A stretch of 64,000 nt of DNA from Phaseolus vulgaris. Lineage: Eukaryota > Streptophyta > Magnoliopsida > Fabales > Fabaceae. Below, piece by piece: positions 11,001-22,564 of this stretch (the stretch's first letter is position 1; each line of letters begins with the position of its first letter). The position numbers and the translations under genes were made by a program. The stretch is taken from NCBI RefSeq assembly GCF_000499845.2, contig NC_023750.2, positions 12,961,285-13,025,284 on the forward strand, read 5' to 3'. The notes below the pieces were generated by a model. The model did no database searches. It saw only the letters and a list, made by a program, of their open reading frames with translations, and was not told the origin of the DNA.

Positions 11001-12295
11001 GAAGGGGGAAGGAGGAGGTGTACCCAGTTGCTAAGGAGAGGTCGTTGCAGGTTTACCAAGTCGAAATAGGAGAAACTTGGATAACACCCTACCAACGCTA
11101 TTTGGCTGATGGGATACTCCCGCTAGAGCCTAACAGAGGCTAGAAAAGTTTGAGCAAGTACACCTTGATCGATGGAAATTTATTCAAGCATGGGTTCACC
11201 CACCCTATCCTGGTATGCGTAAGTGGTGAGCAATGCACGCGCATTATGGCAAAGCTTCATGAAGGGATATGCAGTAGCCACATCGGCAGTCGATCTCTCT
11301 CATCAAAGGCCATCCGTGCAGGATATTCCTGGCCAACCATGAGGGAAGATTACACGGGATATGCACAACAGTGCAAGCAGTTCCAACAACACGCTGACTG
11401 GCACAAGGCGCCTCCATAGGAGCTTAGGTCGATCTATAGCCCATGACCATTTCATACTTGGGGGATTGACATTCTGGGGCCCTTCCCTTTAGCAGTGTGG
11501 CAGATGAAGTACCTCGTGGTTGCCATAGAATACTTCACAAAGTGGATAGAGGCTGAGCCAGTAGCGCAGATCACAACCCACAAGATCCAACACTTTGTGT
11601 GGAAGAACATAGTGTGCTGCTTTGGAATCCCAAAACGGTTGGTGTTTGACAACGGTACCCAGTTTGCGAGCCAACAGTTGAGCAAACTATGTACGAAGTT
11701 GGGAATAAAGCAGGTGTTCGAATCGGTCAAACACCCCTAGACGAACGGGCAGGTCGAGTCTACCAACCAAGTCCTGTTCAGATGTTTGAAGAGAAGGCTA
11801 GATAAAGCCAAAGGGACCTGGGCAGAGGAAGTTCCTAGAATTGTGTGGGCTTACCACACTACTCCCCAATCCACGACCAGAGAAACACCCTTTAGGTTGA
11901 TGTACGTTTTGGACTCAATGATTACAGTAGAAATCCAGGAGAACTCGCCACGTTTCCAGAACTTTGTGGTCGAAGAGTCCAATAAAGAGAGGAAGGTGAA
12001 CCTAGATCTACTGAACGAAGTAAGGGAGAAAGCAAGAATCAAGGCTGAAGCCTTAAAGAGAAGGGTGGAGTACAAATATAGCTCCAAGCTGAGACATTGA
12101 CGGTTTCATGTCGCCGACTTGGTGATGCGAAAGGCCCAGCCGTACCAGCTAGAGAACAAGTTGTCCTCCAAGCGGAGCGGTCCTTTCAGAGTGACGGAGG
12201 CGCTTGGGAATGGAGCGTACAGGCTCGAGACATTAGAAGGTGGGGCGATCCCTCGTACTTGGAACGCGACCAACCTTAAGTTTTATTTCAGTTAA
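11001..12295 (+). pseudogene. Tat integrase of element A, broken
   Basis: The zinc-binding N-terminus (KLHEGICSSHIGS ... YAQQCKQFQQH) has its third ligand intact but CKQC changed to CKQF. The core reads GIDILGPFPL, FDNGTQFASQQLSKL and HP-stop-TNGQVEST, with an in-frame stop beside the catalytic Glu region. The C-terminal part reads VEIQENSPRFQNF, LLNEVREKARIKAEALKRRVE and ends LKFYFS plus stop at 12293-12295. There is no chromodomain, as expected for Tat. At least three stops and one frameshift inactivate it. Confidence 0.75.
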
Positions 12296-12389
12296 GTTGT
12301 TTACATTGTACACAGTTTTAGGGGACACTTTTTTTCCTTTATAAGGGTTTTTTAACGAGGTCACCCAATAAATATTCAGTTAGTCAATC

Positions 12390-13000
12390 TAGAAGTATAT
12401 TGTGCAGTGCAGTTAATGAACCTCTCCCTTAGATTGATACACCAAGATTAGGAACAGTATCGTTGCTCAGTGAGCCTCCCTCTTGTGTGAGTTCACCAAG
12501 GCTGAGAATAGTATGGTTCAACCATTAAAAACCTGTCCCTTGACTTCATACAACAAGGTTGCGGTTAATTATTAAAAACTTGTCCCTTGACTTCATACAG
12601 CAAGGTTGTGATTAGTTATTAAGACCTGTCCCTTGACTTCGTACAACAAGGGTGAGGTCAGTTACGAACCGTTCACTGGGAATAATATGGTTCCTCAGTG
12701 AGTCTCCCTCTTGCCTGGGAACGCCAAGGTCGAACAGTATGGTTTGACAGTTAAATCCTCCCTTGCCCTAAGTGGCGAGGACGAGGTCAGTTACGAACCA
12801 TTCACTTGGGTTAGAAACGCCAAAACTGGGAATAGTATGGTTCCTCAATGAACCTCCCTCTTGAATAGTATGGTTCCTCGCCAGTTAAATTCACTCTTGC
12901 CCTCATGAAGCAAGGTCGAGATCGAAAAGACGCATTTCTCCCTTGCTTGAAAGGTAAGGTCGAGAACGGTGTGGTTCACCAGTGTTAGCAGCAAGGCATG
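12390..13000 (+). repeat. Element A minisatellite between pol and the antisense gene
   Basis: Degenerate tandem units built on tccctcttg/tcccttgacttcatacaacaaggttg and gaatagtatggttcctcagtgag. The clearest run is about 46 bp per unit at 12530-12640. It has no coding content. It differs completely in sequence from the repeats at the same position in elements B, C and D. The rest of the non-coding stretch (13001-13355) shows no clear feature. Confidence 0.7.
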
Positions 13001-13355
13001 TCCGACGAACCTGAAGAGAGCGGGGACAAGATCAGCAGGGAGACCTTTCCTTTACCTAACGAGTCGAAGGTTAGAAACAACAAGTAAGGGTTGTCCCCCA
13101 TCTTCGCACAATGAAGGTCAGACCAGCCAAAAGTTGCGCGCACATCACCAATGCCTTAATACATCGAAGGTTGCAAGAAGGTTAAGCAAGAAGGGTGAAG
13201 CGTGCTACTTAAGGCGTGAATATTCGTCCAAAGGCGTTGTTAGTCAAAGTTAATACAAGTAAAGCGGTTAATAACCAAGACATAGCAGATTAAGAAAGGG
13301 GAGATGTTCATAAATATATATATCCAAGGAACAAACTATTCATCAAGAGGTCAAG

Positions 13356-15406
13356 TTACAAAAAGAAGAAGCTACTCCCTGGGTACGAGCTGCCCATCGA
13401 CAACCCACTTCGTCTCCGTGAATGGGGAAAGATCCACCTCAGCATGCAGGCAAACTGAGCTATGGCATCTTGAAACCCCGCGCCATAAGCATCGTCGACG
13501 TTGTTGGTGAGCTCTTCTTCTGTTTGCTTGAAGAGTTCAAACTTCTGAGCAAGCTCCCCCTCCACTTGGCCCAGTTGAACCTCGGGCTAAGTGACCCTCT
13601 CCTCCAGCTTGGCCATCTTGGCCTGCGCCTCCTCGACCTTCTCCTTCAGGTCAACCACCTCGTTGCGGAGAGGTAAGATCTTCGCCTCATATTGGAGGGC
13701 CTCCTGAGACTTCTAAAAAAAAGCCTCTTGACCTCCTTCTCGGATTGACGAAGACTCGCCAACTCCTGATACATGGTCGTTTCGCGCTTGGAGAAGTTCT
13801 TGGCCTGGAGGGTTAGTTCTTCCCTCAGTTTCTTTGTCTCAGCCTGTGAATCTTATGCCTTACTCAGAGCGGGGCTGGACGCGATTAGGAACTCTACAAA
13901 GCATTGCGCCACGTGGGCCTAGAGGAGGTCCTCGCTCAAGCTATCCACTATCTCCCTGTTCTGAAAACACTTGAGAGCTTGTTGGATGATTGTTGGAAGA
14001 TCGGCATGATAAGGTTGCGAGGGGTGGAGGCGCTTGGAGGGTTGTCCCTAAAGGATGGGGTGTAGCCGCCAAAAGCAGAGTGCAAAGGCGCCACGACGTC
14101 GTCCTCCCCTTGTCTCTTGAAGACAAGGCCCGAGCCGGTGTCCTCGTCCTCTGATCCAGTCTCCACCACCACCACCCTTCTATTTATCAACGGGGTCTGG
14201 TTCAGATGAGTTCGGAGCGGAGGTGGTAGGCAAAGGAAAGGTTGTAGGGGTTGAGGTACCCACGCCGATAGCAGCAGCCTTGCGCTTGGCAAGGAACTCT
14301 GCCAGTTTCTTCTTCTTCCCCTCGTTGAGAACCATCTCTGCACAAGAGGCATAACATCAGTAAACACACAAGTAAAAAGTACACACAGGATAAGCAAAAG
14401 CAAGGAAAATACGGGGTACCAATACGCTTTTTAAGGGACGAGGGTTGGAACTCAAATTTGATTAGCTCGGCGGTGTCGAACACCGCCCCCAACTTCGAAA
14501 AGAATTCACAGGTCCCCCGATCTTGCGGAGTTAGGTCCTCCAAACTCCTTGGCTTTTTGAGTCCAGGCTTCTCCACCCAATAGAGAGGAAATTCGTCTAG
14601 AAGGGTGGGGTCGTGGATGCTACAGCTCACCTTGAAGAACTTCTTCCTGAAGCCCTTGTAGGATTGCTGGAAGAGAGTTAGGAGAACTCTCCCCGCCACT
14701 CCATTAAAGCTCAGCCACAGCCTCTTGCCGAGATTCTTCACTTTGAAGAAGTATAAGAAGACGTCCACGAAAGGCGTGTGGCTGAAATGATTACACAAGG
14801 TACCGAAGGCCCTCACAAAGGCCCAGCTGTTGGGATGCAGCTGGGCAGGGGCCACGTTGACCTCTATAAGCAACGCGCGCTCGAACCCCATAAGTGGCAA
14901 ACGAAGCTTGACCTGCTTGAAAATGGTGGAATACATGAAGAAGAAATGACATCCAACTGGGTTCGTGCGATCGTTAGCGCACACGGGTTCACCTTTCTCA
15001 CAAGGCCAAACCGATACATACGCGTCGTGCTCCCTCCCAAAGACACGACACTTCTCGTCAGCTTCACCCTCCTTGTACGTTATCATGTCCTGGTTGGAGG
15101 TATATTCCGCTAAGAGGTCATTAGGGGCCCAGCGGTAGAGGGTTTTGTAGTCAACGAAGGGAGGAGGGTTCGGTGTTGTTTTGGTTCTGGCCATCTCGAA
15201 GAAAGCTAAAAAGGAAGAAGAGAAAGGAAGAAAGCGAGTATTTAGAAGAAGACGAGGGCGCGACCCAGGAAACCCAAAAAAGCAGAGAAAACATTAAGTG
15301 CGGAAAATCTAAAGAGCGAAAAACATAAACAGTCCCAGAACATTTATAGCATGTCATGAGCAGTGGAATCATAAAGTAAGAGCAATCAATAAGTAAAGAT
15401 CATACC
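13356..15406 (-). pseudogene. Antisense gene of element A (putative gypsy-type transposon protein), broken
   Basis: Reading leftward from ATG at 15194: MARTKTTPNPPPFVDYKTLY, then the conserved block PAQLHPNSWAFVRAFGTLC, VDVFLYFFKVKNLGKRLWLS and LLDEFPLYWVEKP. Exon 1 ends ATTG at 14420 before a GT donor (14419-14418); the acceptor is CAG at 14340-14338, and exon 2 restarts in phase (GAG ATG). A leader intron is also suggested (donor GT 15405-15404, acceptor AG 15207-15206). Exon 2 carries an acidic/proline region and a coiled coil (KLEERVT, KFELFKQTEEELTNNVDD) but holds stops and frameshifts. Role unknown; related to the gene at 38872-41500. Confidence 0.7.
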
Positions 15407-15737
15407 TTTGAATAAGTTAGGTTTCGAAGGTAGGAGTTTCTGAAGAGGAAGAGAGAGTGTTTCAAAGAAATGCTTGAGAAATGATTTGCTTAAGTGAATA
15501 TAATGAAACAATGAAGAAAGCGTAAGGGTTTAAAGGTTTAAACAGTATACGAAGAAGCGCAAGCACCAACAAGTGATAGTCGTTGATCTTGCCACGTGTA
15601 CGCTAATTTAAAAAGTATGGTGGGACGTCACTTCGGTGTACTGTTCACATCCTGTCACCCAGTGCCACTTAGGTCGCCAAGGGCGATCACTTAGTCTCTT
15701 CGCTGAAACAAGTTACAGCTCGAGACTGGGGGGCTTG

Positions 15738-16469
15738 TGTACCGACCAATCCTCGAACCTCGACGTTGGAGATCAACATCAGACCTCTCCAAAAGAGGAA
15801 GAGATTGGATGTCAACGGTCGGAACAGGTATATCGGGCCATGTAGGTGGGCTCCAGAATTACACTAGCTACTAGTTGAAAACATCAGATACAAGAGGAAG
15901 CCCTAAGGCATGAGGGATCCATCCATGTGGTGTGTATACCGCATTCAGGCGCGCCACAAGTAAATAGTCATTAGAGGCGCTAAGGCTCGTTAGGCTTAGG
16001 GTTCCCAAAGGAAGTTGCATGCATGACACGTGAATACTTAGGGCACCCGCAAAACAGATGGCCCCAGAGACTTGGTGCGCAAGTTGGTACCCAGACGACC
16101 ATTCTGGTAGTCGTTGCACTCCAGTTAAGGAAAGTTCTATGTGCCAAATTACGCTAAGATTGTGTAATAGCAGCGCAGGGGCATTCTCCAAGGAACCCTA
16201 GATATGGGTAATAGAACAGAGGTAAACCCTAGTTTTAACCTATATAAAGGGCATTAAGAACCCTAGCAAGAGACATCATTTCTAAGACTGAAACTACTTT
16301 ATACACTAGTACTCACTTGAGTGTTAGAGTGCAAATGATGGACAAGGCGCCCTTTGTCTTTGCAGGTGAGAGATTCTTCAACAAAGGAAGTTTGATTCTC
16401 AGGCGGAGATAGGAGGGCTAAAGTCTGTCGTTCGAGTCAACCAGGGAAGCGAGTCAACCGAGGAGAACA
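15738..16469 (+). repeat. 3' LTR of element A
   Basis: Starts TGTACCGACCAATC and ends CGAGGAGAACA. It is preceded by a polypurine-rich tract (gagactggggggcttg, 15722-15737). A TATATAAA box lies at 16241-16248. 732 bp against 750 bp for the 5' copy, with many substitutions, so the insertion is old. Confidence 0.88.
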
Positions 16470-16504
16470 ATGTTGCATCAGTTTTGATTGATTAGTGTTG
16501 ATGT

Positions 16505-17200
16505 AGCACATGGTAAGACGACCTACCTCGGCGTAAGTATGTCTACCCGAGCATAGGCCCTCTGTTAGATTAGTTTTCCTAGTGGTTCACTTGATTTAGT
16601 GTCAGGTAAGACGACCTAGCTCAGCATAAGTACGACTACCCGAGTGTAGGCGCCCTGTGCGTAAAATTGGTATAAATGAATTATTTGGCAAGGTAAGACG
16701 ACCTAACTCAACGTAAGAACGACTACCCGAGTATATGTGCTTTGCAAGATGGTTTGTTATGGATAAGTTGTTAGATTCAATGCAAGGTAAGACGACCTAA
16801 CTCAACGTAACAACGACTACCTGAGTATAGGTGCTTTGCAAATTGATTTTGTTATGCATAAATTGTTTGGTTCGATGTAAGGTAACACGACCTAACTCGG
16901 TGTAAGATTGACTACCCGAGTTTAGGCGCTCTATGAATTGGTTTGTTATGAATAGAGTTATTCGCACATGGTAAGACGTCCTAGCCCAGAGTGAGTAGAG
17001 TCATTCGAGTGTAGGCGCACTGTGGTAGAGAGTTTGTTAGATTTGGTACATGGTAAGTGGACCTAGCTCGGTGTAAATACGACTACCCGAGGATTGGCAC
17101 ACATTAAAGTGACTTTGTGTAGGATGAACAAGGACGTTCGAGTATGGATACCTTGTACAAATAAATTACTTGATACGCATGGAGACGATGGCCAAGCTCG
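16505..17200 (+). repeat. Element D minisatellite, about 90-bp unit, at least seven copies
   Basis: Unit starts ggtaagacgacct recur at about 16512, 16605, 16692, 16786, 16881, 16970 and 17052 (spacings 82-95 bp). Each unit carries acgactacccgag and ends near a tttgttatg stretch. It lies between the D integrase end and its antisense gene, the same slot as the minisatellites of A, B and C, but the sequence is unrelated. Confidence 0.85.
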
Positions 17201-17639
17201 AGAGAGAGGCAACAACCTGAGTAGGCACTCTACGAGGTAAGGCATCATGGAATCAATGCAGTAATCATACCAAGAATCTTCTTGGAGGCTATTTATGAAA
17301 TCGATTTAAGGCAAGAGTTTTCCCTAAAAGCATCTCTTACTTAAAGGTATACGTTTTATCAAGGTAAGAAATTTGTTACTTTCATGCTTAAGTTAACAAC
17401 GACTTGTTATATGATTTGTGTTAACATAAAGAGAATGAGTTAAGTAGCAAGGCATGCATTTGTAAAAGATCCCAAAATCAATATACAAAAGAAAGATGAA
17501 GATGTTAAGAGAATTTAACATGGGCATAAAATATTACAAACCATAGAAGGTTTAAATTGATCATCCCTTAATTGGCCATCGACCACGGTTTTACTCGGGC
17601 CGAGTTCTGAGAAATCCATAGTAGGATGGAGTGTTGATG

Positions 17640-18812
17640 CTTGTTCAAGAGCTACCTCGAATCATACAAGGTAGGATTGGGCAACATCTTGCTTGAAGGA
17701 TTTTGTGGCCTTGGCAAGCCCAAAGGTGGTATCCTCATCCTGCTCGGTTGGGGCTTGAGTAATTATTACTGGAGCTTTTCTTTTTTCCAAAGACTTCTTG
17801 GGCATGCTGGCAGCTGCCCTCATCTTCTTAGCTAGCTCGACTAGCTCTGCCTTGTTGATGTTAAACAACATCCTCTCTGCAAAGAAAACAAGTAAATGGT
17901 TAATAGCGATAACAAAGTTATTTTCACCAAGGGTAGGAAGTAAGGAGTACCACTGTACACCTTCAAAGCACCGGGGATGTACTCTTTGGTCAACAAGTAG
18001 GAGGTATAAAAAACAACCTTCAAGCTCGTCAGGAACTTGCAGATTCCTTGAACCTTTGACGAGCACTCTGGAATTTGGACTCAGGGGTCCAATACAAGGG
18101 AAATCCATCCAGAAGGGTTGGATCTCCTGTTGAAGCTCGGACTTTAACAAATTTTCCTTTAAAGTTTTTTTATGAAGACTGGAAAAGGGTGAGCAAGGCT
18201 CTTCCGGGGGCATCATTCAGAGATACCCACAATTTACTGTTTCTGTGTTTGGCCTAAAAATAATAGAGAAAAACTTCAATAGACAGCGAGACGTCGAACT
18301 GTGAGCACAAAATGATAAAAGAACGAATAAATGCCTAGCTTTTACGGTGTAGCTAGGCAGGGGTAACATTGAGCTTGTTTATTAGCTCTTTTTCTAAAAC
18401 GGATAAAGGGACACGCAAGAGAACCTTTTTGAAAAATGTGGCATAAAAGAAAAAAATGGACCACCAAGGTCCGATGACTCGTCACAACAGATGGGCTCAC
18501 CCTCCCTACAATTTACGGTTTTACATTACCCTCGTGTCTTTTACTCATGTTACACCCGTTTTCTTTTAAATCTCTATGACGTAAATGAGTGATGTAATAA
18601 GATACCTCTTTTATAAGCTTTTTCTTGGCCCAAGGGTACATTGAACTATAATCCATTGAAAAATAGCTAGAACAAAAGCATAAACACCAAACGAGATACA
18701 AGCACAGTTCAGGCCAAACAGAGAAGACAAATTGAATGGAAAACACAGTTCAGGCAATGTAATTGGCAAGATGAATAATATATGAAAATAGACATTGGTG
18801 GAGGAAAATACC
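17640..18812 (-). pseudogene. Antisense gene relic of element D
   Basis: Minus-strand exon 1 is recognisable from MDYSSMYPWAKKKLIKEVSY near 18660 (homologous to YKTLYPWAPSNLLEE of element B) to the region before a donor at 17950-17949. The acceptor CAG lies at 17879-17877, and exon 2 begins in phase as ERMLFNINKAELVELAKKM. A leader-intron donor CTAG|GTATTT lies at 18812-18811. The central block (HPNSWAFVR in relatives) is largely lost. Exon 2 has lost about 300 bp of coiled coil relative to X, between caag repeats. Not translatable as a whole. Confidence 0.62.
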
Positions 18813-19144
18813 TAGTATGACGATGGAGGAGAAAAAGTGCGAAAGAATTTTTGGTGTAAGAGAGGTTTTTTAGAGTACGAGCGTTCTATAGAGGAGAGAG
18901 ATTGTGTAACAAGTAAGTGAGGAAGAAATAGGTTTTAATTGGTTGAAGGAGATGAAGCAGCAATGTTTCCTGGGCGTTGATGTGCATGCCACGTGGATGT
19001 CTCAGATTTAATGTGGTAGGATGTCTCATAGGGAGACTCTTCAGTAACTGCGCCTCACCTACCCTCTGTGAAAGCGTCACGTCAGTCGCCAACGCTGGAA
19101 AGACTCTTCACCTAGCCAAGCTCGGCTCGAGCCTAGGGGGCTTA

Positions 19145-19759
19145 TGTATTGGCCAGAAGTGCTCGGGACCTCGATCGAAGCGTTTAGGTAAACTCGGTTT
19201 TTGGGCAAGTATGGGCCCAAAGGGTGGGCCATGAGCACGACCTAGATGCTGGTAGACAACTCGAAAAAGATAATTAAATAGAAGGAATATTCAGATTGGT
19301 TATAATATATATGCTAAGTAAATATAAATAAAAGTTGTTGGGAATAAAGTAGTTAGCACTCAAGAATAAAGGTGCATGTAAACAAAATGTTTTGTTGTTG
19401 TTAAGCACCTGAAAATAAAGGTGCACGTAAGCAATATGTTTTTCTGTTATGATTATGTGTTTTCTGTTGAGATTATATTCTCCCTGATGAAATCTTGCTC
19501 TGTTGAGATTGGAGAAAATCGTTGAAGGGATGTCTATAAAAAAGGGTTTGAGACCCGTAGTAATGGTATGTTGTTTCTGAATACTTGAGATTGAAACTGA
19601 TTTGATATTTGAATGCTCTCACTGACTTGATCGTCAAGGTGCGATCAACAGGTTTTGCCCCATTTGTCCTAGTGAAGCGGCACCTTAAAGCAACAATTGG
19701 AGATGAAGCATAACAAGAGCTTGCCCATTCAGTCCGTTCGAGGTCAACTTGCGAGAACA
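19145..19759 (+). repeat. 3' LTR of element D (615 bp)
   Basis: Starts TGTATTGGCCAG after a purine-rich tract (gcctagggggctta, 19131-19144) and ends GCGAGAACA, like the A and B LTRs. 19145-19570 matches 56593-57020 (X) at about 98% by eye. No 5' partner is present in the window. Confidence 0.72.
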
Positions 19760-20105
19760 AGAGCATTCAAAAAATATCAAATCAGTTTCAGTCTTAAGTA
19801 TTCAGAAACAACATACCTTTACTAGGAGTCTCAAGCCCCTTTTATAGATATTTCTACAACAGTTTTCTCCAATTTCAATAGAACAAGATTTCAACAAGGA
19901 GAAACATATAATCATAACAGAAAACATATTGTTTACGTACACCTCTATTCTCGGGTGCTAACTACTTTATTCTCAACAACTTTTATTGGTATTTAACAAT
20001 CAGAATATTCCTTCTATTTTAGTTATATTTTTCGTGCTGTCTACCAACATTAGGGTGGAGCTCATCATCACCCTTTGGACACATACTTATCCAAAAACAG
20101 AACTG
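19760..20105 (-). repeat. Inverted partial copy of the D-type LTR
   Basis: The reverse complement matches 19215-19640 of the adjoining LTR (gttgttgggaataaagtag, ctataaaaggggcttgagac and gaatacttgagattgaaactg all recur). It starts immediately after the D LTR ends, making arms of roughly 350 bp around a short spacer. Similarity is lower than between D and X. Confidence 0.75.
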
Positions 20106-22054
20106 ACATAATCACTTTAACCAGTCCCGAACATTCTCACCACTAGATAATCTGTAATATTTAACCGTACATAATACGGGATTCTCGTATTTGATATGCG
20201 CAATTTCTTTTCCAAATCTCTCTTTATAAATTACTTTTTCCATGACTAAGACCGATAAACGTTAACTTTCAGGTAAACGTTCTTTTAACTTTTATTTTTT
20301 AAATATTTTTTACATCAATCACATATATAAATAATTTATTTATTTTTTATAAATTTGTAATTACATTATCCAATAATAACTTAAGTTTTGCTTTTTGAAT
20401 TTTTCAAAATATAAATATAATCATAAGGTTTATGTTTTCTCATATAAAGGAGATTCCTTTTTTTTTTTTTTTTAACTTCCTTTTTTTTTCTTTTTTATTT
20501 TTATATTAATATTTGATTTTATTTTATTATTAGGAGTATTACGATTATTCTTTTTTTCCAAAATTTTTAAATTTTCAAATTATAAAACTTTTTCGAAACA
20601 CTTTAAATTTGAAAAAAAATTTAAAATTTTTCAACAATTTTAAGATTTCAAAATTTTAAATTTTTAAATATATTAGGTAAAAAATTAGAAACAAAATTTT
20701 TATTTGAAAAAATTTATGAAAAATGTATGTAAGAATAGTTTTCAAATTGATTTAAGAAGTAGTCTTTAATTTCTATTGGATCTGAATATCTTCACTACGC
20801 ATAAATTCACGTACCCACTCTATTTTCCATTTTCTTTTCTATACCTACTTCCCAATTTCTTCTTTCTTTTCATTCTTGTTTTTTTTTTTATGTAAAAGCA
20901 TATTTTCATTCTCATTTCTCTTTTATTTCTATGTTTTGATTAATCTTTTGGAATCCTAATTTAACCTTTGTCTTATAAAATTGTAATTGATGTTTGTGAC
21001 TAAATGGAGGGAAGAACTTAATAAAAAAAGTTGCAAGTACCATCACAACAATTGATAATTCTCTTTATCTGTATTTTAATCTGTGAAACACTAATTTACT
21101 GAACCTTCAAACATTATTTCCCGTGCATGTTATGCTTACCCACTAACATCGCATTTGCAAGTTTTTGTTTCTCCGTACCAAACTAGTTTTCGTCTTGGAT
21201 GGCGGAACCCCTTTCCTCAAGCGCCGCATCGTCATAGCCCCCACCGCCAGCACAAAAACGCCCAAGCCAAAGTCTGTACAACTGCGGAGAAATTGCTGCT
21301 CAATCATGTACGATCTTTTGCTTTTCGTTGTCAATTATAAAGCTATGATCACTTTTTTGTTCTTATTTTGTGACTTAATTGGTCGTTCGATTCCAATCGA
21401 GAGAAAACAATTATCTCAATTCGCATTGAAGTAGAAGAGTATTGGAGGGATTATATAACTGAGTGTAGTTTATTTATTCAATTTTTTGTATTTCTGTAGT
21501 AAGACAACGAGTAATATTACACTTGGGGAACAACCAAAGCCAAAGCGAGGAAGAGTATTTCTATAGTAAAAATAAGTGAATATATGTTGGAACAAAGACT
21601 CTCAAAGGAATCTTTTGGTTGTTTCAATGCACACTTTTTTAACTTGTTTTTCTCTTTATTCTAAAGTCCAATGCAAAAACACACAAAAGTAATGGATAAT
21701 AATAGTCACTGGATTTTCCTCTCTGTGAATGTGCATACATACTCAAAATTAGTGTACTCTCTCTACTGAGTTTAGACTTATGTTTCTTTTAAGTTTATGA
21801 TATATTTTGAAAATATAATTTTGTGAAAATGTTAAATTCGGGACATTAAATTAACAAGAAAATAAAATACAGAACAACTTTAAGAAAACAAAATCAGTGA
21901 CTATTTTCCAAATTTGGTACCATGTCTATTGTAAATGTTGTTGTGATTCTACAAACAACTTTTTCGTCCAAACATCATTATACATTACTTCTTCACTAAA
22001 TTTTGTTTGATCTAGAAGTGTAATTTGTTTAGGCTATATAAGGAATAAACAAAG
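20106..22054. other. AT-rich DNA between elements D and B
   Basis: No LTR termini, gag-pol similarity or tandem array was recognised. 20280-20760 is strongly A/T-rich with long T and A runs. A short GC-richer patch occurs at 21160-21310 (see the separate entry). It is probably older, non-Gypsy sequence that received element B at 22055. Confidence 0.5.
21143..21334 (-). other. Candidate short coding exon or gene fragment, unrecognised
   Basis: A 63-codon minus-strand frame contains [20 protein letters not shown] and then [20 protein letters not shown], mixing a hydrophobic stretch with a basic tail. It lies in the only GC-richer patch of a 1.9-kb AT-rich region, which is why it is noted. No initiator context, splice site pair or homologue was established. 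It could equally be a random frame in an unrelated repeat. Confidence 0.2.
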
Positions 22055-22496
22055 TGTACTGAAATAGAGCGTTGGGCTCAGTGCTCGATGATCAGACATC
22101 GGCACCTGTGTCAAGCAAGTCAGCTCGGTGGTCATACTAAGATTGTGCGCATTGTAACAGACTCTCCTCCCAGCAAACCTATTTTCACTCGAGATAAGGT
22201 TCTCGTGAGAAAAGGGTTGTTACAAGAAGTAACCTAAAAGTAGTCTATAAAAGGGACTTGAGATCCCTAGTAAAGGTACACCGTTTCTAAGACTAAAACT
22301 ACTTGCTTACTTACTCATTATTTCTTAAGCCATGTACTAACTTGATCGTCGAAGTGCAATAAACAGGTAGGCCCCCCTCTGTTTCAAACGGAGTTGCGTT
22401 CCAACATCCAAAGGAAAGATCAAATTCTAGCAGAGGCAGACGAAGTCACAATCTGTTCCTAGAGTCAACCGACGACCAGGTCAACCAGCAAGAACA
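22055..22496 (+). repeat. 5' LTR of element B, internally deleted (442 bp)
   Basis: Starts TGTACTGAAATAGAGCG and ends CCAGCAAGAACA. Relative to the 770-bp 3' LTR it lacks about 330 bp between ctcggtggt and catactaag. The core ctataaaaggg at about 22245 is retained. Confidence 0.85.
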
Positions 22497-22517
22497 TTTG
22501 GCGCCCACTGTGGAACC
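22497..22517 (+). promoter_or_regulatory. Primer binding site region of element B
   Basis: tttggcgcccactgtggaac directly follows the 5' LTR, closely matching the sites of A and C. Confidence 0.65.
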
Positions 22518-22564
22518 GATAAAACTAGGTCCCATCCACAGTTGTGATCAAACTACCAGGCGAT

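Larger units (their letters stand above)
4395..16469 (+). mobile_element. Tat element A (decayed, 12.1 kb with insertion)
   Basis: Two related LTRs (750 and 732 bp) bound a Tat-type internal region with gag, protease, RT, RNase H, second RNase H and integrase, then a tandem-repeat region and an antisense gene relic. Flanks are atggt (4390-4394) and atgtt (16470-16474), a 4-of-5 match for an aged target duplication. Many stops and frameshifts break pol. It lies inside the 3' region of element D. Confidence 0.85.
2520..19759 (+). mobile_element. Tat element D (old, truncated host of element A)
   Basis: Remnant of a Tat Ty3/Gypsy element: integrase fragments (2520-2562, 3941-4276), 3' region to 4394, then beyond element A a minisatellite (16505-17200), the antisense-gene relic (17640-18812) and a 3' LTR (19145-19759). 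The 5' LTR, gag, protease and most of the polymerase are missing or scrambled. Assignment of the parts to one element rests on order and orientation; a close relative of its 3' end recurs as X (46617-57020). Confidence 0.6.

Noticed and set aside
16505..17200. Possible CRISPR-like array
   Set aside because: Units are degenerate, about 90 bp, without constant spacers or cas genes, and sit in the 3' region of a plant retrotransposon.
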